DNA of 64,000 bases from Epinephelus fuscoguttatus (Eukaryota > Chordata > Actinopteri > Perciformes > Serranidae). Both the position numbers and the translations under genes were made by a program. The DNA lies in NCBI RefSeq assembly GCF_011397635.1, contig NC_064772.1, forward strand, positions 16,693,035 through 16,757,034, written 5' to 3'. The notes beneath the pieces were generated by a model. That model was given only the letters and a program-made list of their open reading frames with translations, did not search any database and was not told the origin of the DNA. This document shows, piece by piece, positions 17,266 through 28,190 of the stretch. Every line of letters starts with the position of its first letter. The stretch's first letter is position 1.

Positions 17266-17990
17266 TAATTCGTGAGAATTTAAATAGCTATTTCACACAA
17301 ACTCCTTTTTAAATACACAAATATATCAGTGGTCATGGTCATGTGTTCAGTTTTTTCCCCTCCTGTTTTCTTTAAATTAAATATAATATGACTAGTATCA
17401 CAGTATTGAAATACACAGACAAAAAGATGTATTTGTGGGTATCAGCTCAGTGAGTTGTAAAAACCTTTGTCTTTGAGAAGAGCTGAAAGCACCAACATAT
17501 TAAGTCATTGTCGCACCATTTGTTTTAGATCAAAGATGCTAGTGTAGAAGATCTTACTCCAAGGCACTTTCCTTCTTCTTAAGTTACTGTTAAATAAAAC
17601 CTACTAGTTTCTACAAGAACTGGATATGCATTAAGGCTCACAATATACCTAAATACAAATGCAGTGCTCACAGATACATGCGTTCTCTCATTAAGGTAGA
17701 AAAGTGCAATGTCAAGCGCTAGGGAGTATATAAAAATATAGATATGTTTTCGAACAAGTTAACTGATGCCGGACCTAGCATTTGTTCTTGTTTGCTCCAA
17801 GTGTTTTGGTAAGCTAATCATGGGTAAATAAACAGCAGTTAACAGCTGGATAAAGACCGGTTTTTTAAGTAGTGTTCATTTTTCCTGTCTGTCTTTCTCT
17901 AAATAGCAGGAACTCCAACAGGAACACAAAACTTCTTCGGGTGGGACGCATGCGCCATTTTGAAAAGCTAGGTGTGTGGCAGTGGAGAGT

Positions 17991-20900
17991 CTATGGCTCG
18001 GGGGGAGGCTCCTCCAGGCTCTTCAGCAGATCTGTGTACGCAGATGAGTTTATGAAGCGGGGGTACGAGTCTCTCTGCATCAGTGTGTAGATCTGCTGCT
18101 GGGCGTCGTCGAACGTGTGTGAAGTCGGCTCCAGCATGTTGCGGTTTATCACCTCTCGAACACGTGAGTCCAGACTGACCTAGAGAAGATGAGCAGGTAA
18201 AGGATTGAAGCTCTGACAGATGTGAACACAACACACAGAATGAAAGTGGTCAGTTGACTGACAGAAAATTAAAGGGACAGTTCACCCCCAAATCAAAAAT
18301 ACATATTTTTCCTAATACCTGTTGTACAGTTTATCAAGCTAGATTGTTCTGGTGTGAGCTGCCAAGTGTTGAAGATATTGGTCATAGAGATGTCTGCCTT
18401 CTCTCCAAAATAATGGAACTAGATGGTACTCAGATATCTAGTTCCATTATATTGGAGAGAGGGCAGACATCTGTATTGCACCAGTCACTTTTAGCAAGCA
18501 TGGATAGCAACAACTCCCTGACTCTTGCAGACAGGGTGGAGGAACTGTCCTCTCCAGAGCCTCAAATGAAAACTACCTGAGTCTTGGCTGTTTTGTAACG
18601 TTAGTGAGGACACCGAATTTGGCTTCACTGGCCTCTGAGGTGATGCATACTATACTATTTAGTGTTGCAAAAGCAGTTTTTAAACATGATAGGATAATTG
18701 TATTATTGGAAAAACCACTCGTATTAACATCAAAGCCAACAAAAATTGATGTGCTTGTATGTACAAGGTCAAAACAAAAAACAAGGCATGCCTGTGGATA
18801 TTCTCATTCATCCAGGTCATAGTTATGTCAAGACAATGGAATCGAACGCAACTGGACTTGGTTTTGTCTTAGAAGACGTTTCACCTCTTATCCAAGAGGC
18901 TTCGTCAGTTCATGCTTGTCTGACTAGGCTGGAACTAGTCTGACAAACTGGTGTGGAAACAACCCAGGTATTAACCTCTGGGGAGGTCTTCACAAGGTCA
19001 ATGATGTCACTGGTTCGTTAGTGCTCCAATGGTGTGTCAACGATGGTTGTTGAAACTGCTGCAACGGTTGTCATTGGAGTCGTTAGAGTCACATGGGGCC
19101 ATTTGTGAACGACCATTGTTTTTAGAGGTTAAGTTGTTAAGCCTCCTGGGCAAGGATGAAAGGACAGCATTATAGGTGGGGGATAGGAGGTGTCGCAGAC
19201 CTCCTCCTCTATTGAGAGATGGTTTTTCCAATTTCACATGGATGGCTTCTTTTACACCTCTTTTGAACCATCTGCCTTCCCTGTCCAAAATGTGCATATT
19301 GCTGTCTTCAAAGGAGTGTACTTTCTCCTTGAGGTGTAGATAGACAGCTGAGTCTTGCCCTGATGAGTTAGCCCTTCTGTGTTGGGCCACGCGTTTGTTT
19401 AGTGGTTGTTTTGTTTCACCAATGTACAAGTCTGGGCAGTTGCGATAAAAATAAAAAAAGGCAACTTCTTTGATAATAAATTAAGGGATTATTCAAGCAA
19501 AAATATCTCCTGCTGGTCTTGAGAATTTGTTAGAAAAATGTGTCTCAGTTTTCCAGCATACATGTCTTCACAAACTCACCCTGAAAATATGGCTTTCATG
19601 CTATATCGTTAGCAACTAGCTTTCACAGCTGCAATGCTAATCTCTCAGCTACGACTAAAAACAGACTGCAATTAACTTATCTTCTCTGTTCTCAGTTGTC
19701 CTGGCAAAACATTGTACTTTTTGCCATGAAGACTCTGATAGTAGCGCTGAATATTCCTTGGGCACTAAAAGGTGCTGTGAACACACCAGGCCAAGTGGCT
19801 TACCATTCACCTCTGTGCAGAAATAGGAACTTAAATGGACCAGCTCCAGCATGACCCCCGGGAGACAAATAGGGACAGCAGTGCAGTTTATTTAAAAAAA
19901 AAAATGGAATTAATGATTTAAATGTATTTTTAACATTTAGCAAAGTCATCCACGTTGGACCCTTTGATGGGCAGATTGTTTGACACCCCTGCTCTGAATG
20001 GATGTTTTCTGATTTTGGACTTTTGGTCAGTACAATTTACAAGCAATTTGAAGATGTTGTCTTATGTTCTGGGAAATTGTAACAGAAACTTTTGCGTATT
20101 TCTGAAATTGACACACACAGATAAATCGAGAAAATATACAGATTAATTTGTGATGGTTTTTATTTCTTTTTTTTTTGCTTAAACATTATCACACGTTAAC
20201 GCGGGCGTTGTGACAACATAAAATTAAAATGTAAAGTTTAAATATAAGCACTACATTTGAAATGTTCAAATTTAACATATGAAATGAAAAAAATGTAACA
20301 TATCTGTAGTTTGCAGAAACGTAACAATGCACACAACTATTCTGGTGATTGGGGTGAAAAATTAGCCAATTAATGTGTTGATATTCGGGAAGTTAATCAG
20401 CAGCAATTTCGTAGTTGATTAATTGTTATCCACTTTTTTTAGGCTGAAAATTTTAATGAGAATATTTGTTAATTTTCTCCATGTTTCATGATTGTAAATT
20501 AAATATTTTGGGAATTCCAACTGTTGGTCAGACAAAACAAGACATTTGCTGACATTTTTTGAGACAAAATAAGGAATCAATTGAGAAAAATGAAAATAAT
20601 CATTAGTAGCAGCCTTAAATGATCATTTTTATGATCAATTGATCTTGTTAAGTTGGTAAAATGTTAAATAAAACATGAAAATGGCCATCACAATTTATTA
20701 AAGCTTGAGGAGATGTTGTAAAATTTGCTTAATTTGTCCAACCACCAATCTAAACCCAAAGAAATTCCATGTACAGTGATCTACAACAGAGAAAAGCAGC
20801 AAGTCCTCACATTTAAGAATCTGAAACCAGAAAATGTAAATGACTAATTAATTATAATTAGATTATTCAATTAATTTCTGTCAATCAACTTACTGATTAT

Positions 20901-23900
20901 TCTTCTCATAATTGCTGCACTATAATCGTTGTAGCTGTGACATTGTACATCCTTTGTAACAAATATCATGCCTCAGTGGCTCACCTCTTTAGGGGAAAGG
21001 ATTGAGATGAAGTCCTCGTATATTTGGCGGACCTTCTCCTCCACCACAGTCTTGTTGGTCTCCTTTTTCAGCTCCTCGCAGGCTAGCCAGAACATCATGT
21101 TCTCCTCGCTGAACTCTGTCCTCAGGAACTGCCTGAAGCAGCCGCGACCTGCTGCACTCTTCATCACCTTTTCAAACGACACTGACCAGGAGCGAGCGTC
21201 ATCCAGAGTAGGCTTCGGGCTTAAAGATGAAACAAAAGTGGGTGCATTGGTTCACTGTTATTTAATTCTGTCCATAATGGCACATGGAAGGGGAGCAGCG
21301 TTTACCTTTCTTCACAATTAGCGGTTCCCTCTGTTCTGCGCTCAAAAGTGGATCTCTGTATTGTCTCGTCCTCGCTCCTGACAGTCAAACTGAGAATAAA
21401 AAACAGAGCACACACAATGAGACTGCTTTGATCATAAATAGCTCGTCATCCAGCGTTGATTTGAGGCAGGATGCTGCAGCCGAGCATTTAAAATAACTCT
21501 GGAGTCCTTTAATGTCAGCCTTCCTTGCTAAAAATAATGTGGTTGGTTACAGTGTGAAACCTGCTATAAAATACACTACATGGCCAAAAGTGTGTGGACA
21601 CCTGAACATTAACTCCTACTATGTGACAGCCTCCACTCAAGGTTTCGACACCTGAAACCTGTGTGATGTTGGGCACAGAGTCTACCTTTCAGTTCATCCA
21701 AAAGATGCTGAATGGGGTTGAGGTCGGGACTCTGTGCAGGCCAGTAAAGTTGTTCAGCACCAAACTCCAAAATTAATTTTTAATGGATCTCACTTAGGAC
21801 AGGCGCTGATTATCAGATAGAACACAGGAGACTCAAACTGTTGCTGCGACGTTTGATGCAAAATATTGTCTAAAATACAAAGGCAAAATGTAACAGTAAG
21901 ATTTCCCATGAAGGAATAGTTTCACTATTGCCAAGGGTTGGTTGGTCTGTTGAAGGAATACTTCGCCCACAAAATGACTATTTGTATATCAATTACACCT
22001 TGTTACGCTGAATTTGCAAAGAAAACCTTGTTTTTTCTCACATGCCTCCACAGCGAACGGAGAAAAATTCTCAATGAATTGAAGTCATAGGGGGTGACGT
22101 TTAACAACAGCAAAACTATGTCAAAACATCCGTATACAAACTCTCACACAGCTCATGCAGTATAATCCAAGTCTCATTTATCCAGCCCTATGCTCACTGC
22201 TTCCTGAACACATGTATTTTTGCCAAAACCTTACTATTTATCACACCTGAGTACGGCGCCTGGGCAAGTGTGTGTGTGTGTTTGAATTCTGCTTGAACAT
22301 TCCCACTGAATTGAACTGAATTGAATTAGGCACGCTATTTGTCCCTGCGTGAGACTGTTAGCGCAGAAGTGTTTTAAAGAGTAAGGTTTAAGTGAAACTG
22401 CATGTGTTTGAGAAGTGCTGAGCAGGATAAATGAGACATGAGCTGTTTTCTCATATGAATTCCAGATGCTGTCTGGACATTTCAGGTCTGGATATTGCCC
22501 CTTTCGCACGTGTAGCACACACCAGGAGACTGTACATGTCAGAAGCGTTTCCATGAGTTGGAAGTACTCTGTTTGGTTTAGGCATGGGGTGGAGCATCAG
22601 TGAGCAGGACGTGACACAGTTTCTATTCCACTGTGGAAGATTTAGTAAACAAATGTTATGATATACAACGCGGCCCCCTTTTACTGCAGTTCATTAAGAA
22701 TTTATTCCATTTCATTCACTGTGGAGGCATGCCATGAAAGCCGCAAAGTTTTCTTACAAATTTAACGTAACACAGGGTGATGAATTCATATACAAATTAT
22801 ATTTTAGGGGTGAAGAATTTCTTTAATGAAGGTACAGGCAGCAGAATTAGCTTAGCATAAAGACTGGAAACAGGGGGAAATGGCCTTGCTCAGTTTAAAG
22901 GTAGCAAAAAAACACCCACCAGTGAAGCTCAGTAATTAAAACGTCATATCTAAGTTGTTTAAGCCATACAAAAACAACAACCAGCAAAAGCAAGAAAGCA
23001 AATAAACTATAGGAAGTAAATATCATAGCATAAAAAACAGCCCCAGACCAGAGGTATAACACCATATACCTCTTGTTACATAACATTTCATTGATTTTCT
23101 GTAAGCACTGTATGTTGGCTGTTTCACATTTGAAATCACAGAACACCTTCTGAAGAGTCAGTAATGATCTACTAGGAACGTTTGCGTAAATGGTAAAGTG
23201 TGTCAACTGTCCACATCATCCCGCGGGGATCACCTGCGTGTAATTAAAATGCTCCCAACACCTGATGGCTGTAGACTAATTGGCCCAGGTGAGGTTCAGC
23301 CACTCCATCTGGGAATGTGGCCGTTGTAGCTGTGCAACAATCAAATGAAATTGATATAGATGTAAGGACAAAACGTGTTACTCATCCCCAGCGGAGTGAA
23401 CTAACGCGGACGTGCTCTGCACACAACAGGTTGGCTGTCCTCAGAGGAGGCACAACTTAACGCTTGATGATTTCAAAACAGATTAAAACCCCCGAGGCCT
23501 CCATCCAATGAGAGCCAGCGTGGGTCACAGGACCACTGTGTTCCTGTTTTTCTTGTACGATGATGTGGGCTGTGGTGTTGTTGAATGAGTGGGAGGGCGG
23601 AGGCAAAAGGAAGTTGTCCGCTACTGAGCTGCTACTAGTAAATGAGGCCCAGCGGGACGTTCTCATACTGTGAAACAATGCAGTTTGCTGCTGCGCTGCA
23701 TTATGTTTAGTGTGTCACAAGTATATAATGTGTGATTTTCCACAGGCCTTTAAATGTGGTTGAAAATCTGTGTGCCTGAAAACCAAATTTCTGCCAAGAA
23801 CTCCTGTAATTTTCAATTTTCAGATAGATTACGAGCTCTGCACCCTTTAATTGACTCAAAGTCTGCTGCATCACATTCACAAACTTGCTGACGAGCTACA

Positions 23901-26900
23901 GTATGCTTGCAGAAAATCTAACTTGGATAACACTGAATGACAATGTAAAAATAAATAAAGTGACAGCTTAACTTTTGAAGCAGGTGAAGCCAGAAACATG
24001 TACTTTGAAATCTAATGCAGAAGAGAAAATGGTCAACTATAACAGTGTAGTGTGTATGAATATTATATATGCATAGCAAATAGCAAAAACAACACGATGG
24101 TTAAAAAAACAAACAAACAAAAAAAAACAGTTTAAAAGCAAAGCAGTGTGGCAGCTGTGACAGGAAACAGATGTGTGAAAATACAAATTTGTGCAACCGC
24201 TTATTTTCTTTGTAATGACAAGTTAAATTGAATGCATTTTTATTTTATATGCTTGTATTTATGACACCCAATCACAGCTGACATTAATATGTATAATGTG
24301 TTTTTATAGACTTCTATCAAAAGTTGTCTGTTTCCTTTATAAATAGAAAAATGTATACTGATGAAACACTGACTTGACTGTTAGTGACAGTCTAGAATAG
24401 AGTAAAAAACATGGCCTGGGGCTGCCAATAGGGATTATATTCGTTCATTCATTATATTAATTTTCTTGAAATGTCAGTAAATGTCTTGTTTTGTTTGAGC
24501 AACAGTCCAAAACCCACAAAGATATTTAATTTACAATAATGCAAAACAGAGAAAATTAGCAATTATTCTCATGAAATTTTGTAACGGTGACTACCTTAAA
24601 AAAAAAGTGCTCAACGATTAATCAGTTATCAAATTGCTGCTGATTAATTTCCTTTTCACTGACTAATTGATTAAGCATCTGATATTTCGACCCAGACGAC
24701 AAAAAAACGTAGACACTGTACATTCCTGCAAACCAAGATTAAGTTACATTAGTTTTATATGTAGCGGATGTGTTGAAAATCTATATTTCAGTTTGGTTAT
24801 GGTCAGGAAAAGATCACGCTTTGCCTCTAAATACCAGGGTTGGTCACAACAAACACAGCTGGAAATGTCCCAACATGTCGTTAAAAATACCCAGTTCTGT
24901 TGTTGGTCTCAAACCATGGGCCTTCTACACAGCAGACATTTTGACTTGTCATTGTGGGAAAAGCACAGATGAAACTGATAATGATTAACAATGGCTCAGC
25001 TCCATTATGTGTGCTAGTAAGCTATTCCAGTGAACCATCATGTACAATACCAGGTCTTCCCCTAAATGGAATGCAGCCACCATTAATTTTATTAAATACA
25101 CCTATTTCCTCCTATAACATGTCAAAATGTCTGCTGTGAAAAACACCAGTGGTCTGCTACTGTCTCGTCTAGGTCTCATGCCATCAACTGCCCCCTGGTC
25201 CTGATGAGAAACTCAGCTCATACACATGTTAACTGAGCTACCTCACTTTAGAAATATTCAAATGACACGTATGAACCTGAACGTAACGTATCCATGGTCT
25301 GCAGAAACGTACAACGCCAACATTTTATTCTGGTGACTGGGCTGGATTGTATCAGCTCTTCTCTGATCATAAAGCTGAGGTAAGCAGTTTAATTTTGGCT
25401 TAATTGGGCAAAAATCTCATAATAACCCTTGAGCATTTTGTAATCCAAGAGACTACTAGACTTCTGCACCTCCTCTTGGGTCTGTTTTCAGACTTTAGAA
25501 AATCTGGGCTGTGATGGGAGACTTTTGGCCAATCATTGCAGAGAGAAGGCGTTCCTATTGGCTGTTCTACAAAGGCAGATGCCAGTGCATGTCCCTTTGG
25601 TGAATGCCAGACTCAATGGTGGAGAATCCTGCAAATAAAGTTGCTATTCCAGAATTGCCAGCAACTGCCTACACTGTACAAACTAACAGTTTAACCCTCT
25701 GCTAACAGGAGCTAAACGCCCACAGCTATGGCCTCAAGTTCAGGTTTATGTAGCTAATGTTAGCAAACCACACCATGTCCTATGCGTATCACTCCCCACC
25801 ACTACAGACCACCTCACTGGGAGGAGAGCAGGCAGCAGCTCCAGAGACAGACCCCTAGTCGGTGGCTGCAACAACCTGAATCAAGCCAGTGCAAACCCCA
25901 GCTCAGTGGGATCGAACAGCCTGACTTCCTGCTGGTTTAGCAAACTTTCTGTTGCTGCCTGTACACAGGTTGGACCTGACACTGCTGCTGGCCACCTGCC
26001 CACTGCGACACCCTGTTCTCGGGGGTTTGTGCCGGCTGAATTCGAGCTGCTACAGCCATTAACCAAGCTGCTGCCCGCTCTCCTCCAGTCCACAGCAGTG
26101 AGGAGCGAAGTGGAGGGATGGTTGGGTGGCTAGTGATCTAATTCTTGTCTCATTTATGGTCTGATAAAGAGCGAGGGGTAAGGAGGGCTGAATGAATGAG
26201 CTGCATGCAACTCTACAATGAAGATTAAATACAGCAAATATGGGAAATGCTGGATTATTGTATTAAGCCCGTGCATATAGGGGTTGTCTGGTGGGAGGGG
26301 CTTAAGACAGAGAGGGGAGAGCTGCATGAAGAGGGTGTATTTCAAGCGCTTCTTCTTTTTCTTTTTTGCCTTTCCCAGATCTCTCCCTACCCCAGCTTTA
26401 AATTTCTTTTGTGATTCTATTTTACGCTCTCTTTCTAGTACAGTAACTGCGTAAAATATAATGTAAACCAGAAGAAGAGCCATTTGTATTTGATCTCTAT
26501 AAATAAGTTTTGAACTCTGCGGCACTGATTGAGTTCAGTAATGACAGCAAATGAAGAAAGGCAGGTATAGATAATGGATGGATAATCATTTTATCATAGT
26601 CTAGCTATCTCTCAGTAAATCTGTGTGTGGAGAAAATTAGATATTAAGAAGACAGAATACAGCAAATGGGCCCTTATTCCCCTCCTCATGCCTTGCACCA
26701 CATCTCCCACCTCCAGCCCAGCTGTGTGGGACGCAGTGGAGTGTGATTACCAGGAGCAGCTACAGCAGCAGCACCAGCAGAAGCAGCAGGCGTTTGAGGC
26801 GTTGGTGGGGGTGTTTCCCATTCTGTGGCGCGCTTGGAGGACACTGGCAGCTGCTTCCTGATGAACCTGCATCTGTCTCTTACGCATCTCCTCCCGCTCT

Positions 26901-26908
26901 GAGCCCAT
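17991..26908 (-). CDS. rgs20: Regulator of G-protein signalling 20 (RZ subfamily)
   Basis: A GTPase-activating protein for Gz/Gi-class G-alpha subunits at membranes. Four coding exons on the minus strand join in frame: 26908-26751, 21389-21306, 21219-20985 and 18179-17991. They total 666 bases and encode 221 residues. The N-terminus MGSEREEMRKRQM closely resembles that of mammalian RGS20. Residues 41-53 form the RZ-type cysteine string (CCFCWCCCCSCSC), palmitoylated in this family. LTVR follows directly across the exon 1-2 junction. The RGS domain spans about residues 95-211, with the G-alpha-contacting EFSEENMMFW (Asn121), YEDFISILSPKEVSLDSRVREVI and YTLMQRDSYPRF. The tail is short and ends in LEEPPPEP. 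RGS17 and RGS19 are alternatives, but the start, SPKPTLDDARSW and synteny with lypla1/mrpl15 favour RGS20. A further 5' exon is possible because TCCTCCTCATGCAG precedes the start like an acceptor. Confidence 0.93.
18268..18474. mobile_element. MITE terminal fragment with inverted duplication, rgs20 intron 3
   Basis: Begins AAAGGGACAGTTCACCCCCA, a terminus seen in abundant teleost MITEs. It continues through TTGTTCTGGTGTGAGCTGCC and AGATGTCTGCCTTCTCTCCA. From about 18388 to 18425 the sequence is then repeated as its reverse complement at 18433-18472. The remaining body of the element is missing, so this looks like a truncated and rearranged copy. Confidence 0.6.
18791..19447 (-). mobile_element. 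5'-truncated Penelope-like element with GIY-YIG domain, rgs20 intron 3
   Basis: The minus strand reads CPDLYIGETKQPLNKRVAQH from about 19440 down. This is the start of the GIY-YIG endonuclease fold of Penelope-like retroelements (tyrosine plus the downstream Arg of the RVAQHRR segment). It continues with HILDREGRWFKRGVKEAIHV and SLNRGGGLRHLLSPTYNAVL, also typical of these elements. The reverse transcriptase is absent because the copy is 5'-truncated at about 19447, which is common for this class. Downstream (18791-18960) is a non-coding end with a hammerhead-like motif. Same strand as rgs20. Confidence 0.75.
18852..18908 (-). ncRNA. Hammerhead-ribozyme-like motif in Penelope-like element
   Basis: On the minus strand CTGACGA (18908-18902) is followed by a 5-bp stem, CCTCT/AGAGG in antisense (18899-18895 with 18888-18884). 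Then comes GAAA (18882-18879) and a perfect hairpin, GTCTT-CT-AAGAC (18877-18866). CUGANGA-stem II-GAAA is the hammerhead core. A closing stem III with a UH cleavage site is less clear; the GUC near 18855-18857 is the best candidate. Eukaryotic Penelope-like elements are known to carry hammerhead motifs, and the position 3' of the endonuclease frame fits. Confidence 0.4.
20345..20905. repeat. AT-rich interspersed repeats in rgs20 intron 3
   Basis: Two adjacent copies or halves of a family have blocks such as TTAATCAGCAGCAATTTCGTAGTTGATTAATTG and GTTGGTCAGACAAAACAAGACATTT. Relatives are at 24430-24670, 15895-16060, 2905-3080 and about 28540-28620. The family is a recognisable teleost repeat, but I cannot name it with confidence. 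Confidence 0.5.
21577..21790 (-). mobile_element. Tc1/mariner fragment in rgs20 intron 1
   Basis: Starts with a CACTACATGGCCAAAAGTGTG terminus typical of a Tc1 subfamily. On the minus strand at about 21690-21770 it encodes the third catalytic block, WPAQSPDLNPIQHLLDELK, in which the usual catalytic Glu of NPIEH is Gln. Only this end of the transposase remains. It differs from the family at 55943-57534. Confidence 0.7.
21953..22838. mobile_element. MITE with about 110-bp terminal inverted repeats, rgs20 intron 1
   Basis: The left end (GAAGGAATACTTCGCCCACAAA ... CATGCCTCCAC, about 21953-22050) matches the reverse complement of the right end (about 22723-22838). Shared blocks include TTTGTATAT, TTACG, AATTTG and AAGAAAAC. 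Internal sequence matches 14459-15023. No transposase is encoded, so it must be mobilised in trans. It lies between rgs20 exons 1 and 2, about 560 bases upstream of exon 2. Confidence 0.65.
22845..23200. repeat. Truncated copy of the 11633-11990 repeat, rgs20 intron 1
   Basis: Shares TTAGCTTAGCATAAAGACTGGAAACAGGGGGAAA, ACACCCACCAGTGAAGCTCA and TAATTAAAACGTCATATCT with that family. The GTTGCCTGGCAACC end is missing. It abuts the MITE at 21953-22838, suggesting insertion beside or into it. Confidence 0.5.
24430..24670. repeat. AT-rich interspersed repeat, rgs20 intron 1
   Basis: Contains TGTCTTGTTTTGTTTGAGCA, CCAAAACCCACAAAGATATTTAATTTACAAT and CAACGATTAATCAGTTATCAAATTGCTGCTGATTAATTT, matching the family at 20345-20905 in part. 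Confidence 0.5.
24780..25350. repeat. Flank of the minisatellite-bearing dispersed family (degenerate copy)
   Basis: GTTTGGTTATGGTCAGGAAAAGATCACG is followed at 24858-24890 by one unit-like block (AGCTGGAAATGTCCCAACATGTCG). A flank follows with CCAGTGGTCTGCTACTGTCTCGTCTAGG, ACCTCACTTTAGAAATATTC and TGCAGAAACGTACAACGCCAACATTTT. The same order recurs at 39165-39830, 47200-47900 and 63090-63860, where the central tandem units are more numerous. It directly precedes a foldback copy here. Confidence 0.55.
25375..26402. repeat. Foldback-containing dispersed repeat, copy 2, rgs20 intron 1
   Basis: Colinear with 16090-17085. The internal inverted-repeat arms are about 25789-25900 and 26021-26117. 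The right end shares GTTGTCTGGTGGGAGGGGCTTA and GAGGGTGTATTTCAA. Neither copy has a convincing transposase or reverse transcriptase. It ends about 350 bases past the donor of rgs20 exon 1. Confidence 0.7.
26751..26908 (-). CDS. rgs20: rgs20 exon 1 (N-terminus and cysteine string)
   Basis: Encodes residues 1-52 and the first two bases of Cys53; the donor is CTG|GTAATC. It lies 5.4 kb from exon 2, so it is easily missed by gene finders. The predicted start context has T at -3, which is weak. The preceding pyrimidine-rich TCCTCCTCATGCAG could be a splice acceptor, in which case a non-coding or extended 5' exon lies to the right. Mammalian RGS20 has such alternative 5' ends. Confidence 0.88.
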
Positions 26909-26952
26909 GGACTGCATGAGGAGGAGAAGACATGGAGACCACAGTGAGAGCT

Positions 26953-26970
26953 GATATATATATATATATA
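26953..26970. repeat. (TA)n microsatellite
   Basis: About nine TA units just upstream of rgs20 exon 1. Confidence 0.85.
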
Positions 26971-26974
26971 TTTT

Positions 26975-28190
26975 AGCTGGAATGTAATCCCCGCATTAAA
27001 CTGGAGCATCACGCACACACGCATCATCACAAGATCCAAGACATCACAAGAGATTAAAGATGCTCCTGGATCCTGTACATGACATCTGCAAATGAAACAG
27101 CATAGAGGAAAACGTGTCTTGCGGAATGCGCGAGCACTTCACGACCATGAGGCGTGCATGGGGTCAACTTCTGTGCAATGCAACCTCAATAATTGACATT
27201 TTCCCCATCACGAAACTAGGATTGTGTTGCGTTCAGGTGCAATCATCTCAATGCAAACTGCTTTAAATGTCCTACCGGTTTGTTAGATCATGCTGGATGC
27301 AACAAAACCAAATAGTGGGGAGCAACAGCCGCCCTCCTCTCTTCTCCTGTCTCTTTCCCTCCGTCTGTGAGGGATGAGCAGTAATGATAGCGACAAGGCG
27401 TTACTCTTGGACCGCAGCAATCGCATCCATCAGTCGCACCCTCGGGAACACACACACACACACGCGCACACACACACACATGCATGATGGTCGATCCAAG
27501 ACAAGCAATCACCCCAAAGCAAGCAGCCATTTATAGAAACATAATGACATTATTTGATGAGAAAAGCTGATAATTCACAGTCTGGTGATTTCTCTTTCAA
27601 GGCACAAAGCAGCATATATTCACACGTGTTTCATTATCATTTTAGTGCAGATTACAATATGCACGAATAGAAGATGAATGCTGTTTCTGCTTGCTGGAAT
27701 ATCCACATAAAGATGCTCTAGCTGTACTGGAGCCTGATATTTATCCGCCTCATTTTTTTTTTCAGCCGAAGATGCGTCAACACGAGGGTTTATAATGATT
27801 CCCAAAGACAAATATAAACGTTTACTCACTGTGTCACCATGAATGCCAGAATACAGGTGATTTTTGGCTCGATCACATCCGTCTGCCTCGGCTTGACACA
27901 AACCAGTTGGTACCCTCTGTGCGCATGCGTTTCCTGCAAGTGTGAAAAGATTTTTTCTGCGCCCCGTGCATTAACTGCCAGAACACAATGTGCGCGCACT
28001 GTTACAGCAGTGTTTTCTCCAGGACACACCGAGGCTGCCAGAGGATTTCAGTATACATAGTTAGATTTTATATTATTGATTGATGATCTGTAACTGTGTG
28101 GAGATGTATCATTAATACATTTTATAGTATCGGAAATATTTATAGTTGAAGAAAATGTCATATAATCCTTTTTTTCCTACCTCACTAAAA
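26975..28190. promoter_or_regulatory. 5' flank of rgs20, candidate promoter region
   Basis: This stretch lies directly upstream of the first coding exon and is less AT-rich and more CpG-containing than its surroundings (for example 27120-27160 and 27950-28000). It also holds a CA/CG-alternating run at 27448-27480. No TATA box or start site can be assigned. The call rests on position and composition only. Confidence 0.3.
27448..27480. repeat. (CA)n microsatellite interrupted by CGCG
   Basis: An alternating purine-pyrimidine run with a central ACGCGC. Such runs can adopt Z-DNA. Confidence 0.85.

Noticed and set aside
17968-18234. Open frame ending in AIDSPLPHT as the rgs20 C-terminus
   Set aside because: It is one frame off. 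The frame continuous with exon 3 (PKE|VSLDSRVREV) ends at the stop at 17991-17993.
20973-21182. Start of an RGS protein at 21182
   Set aside because: That codon is an internal GTG (Val94). The exon begins upstream at 21219 after an AG acceptor and splices to two earlier exons.
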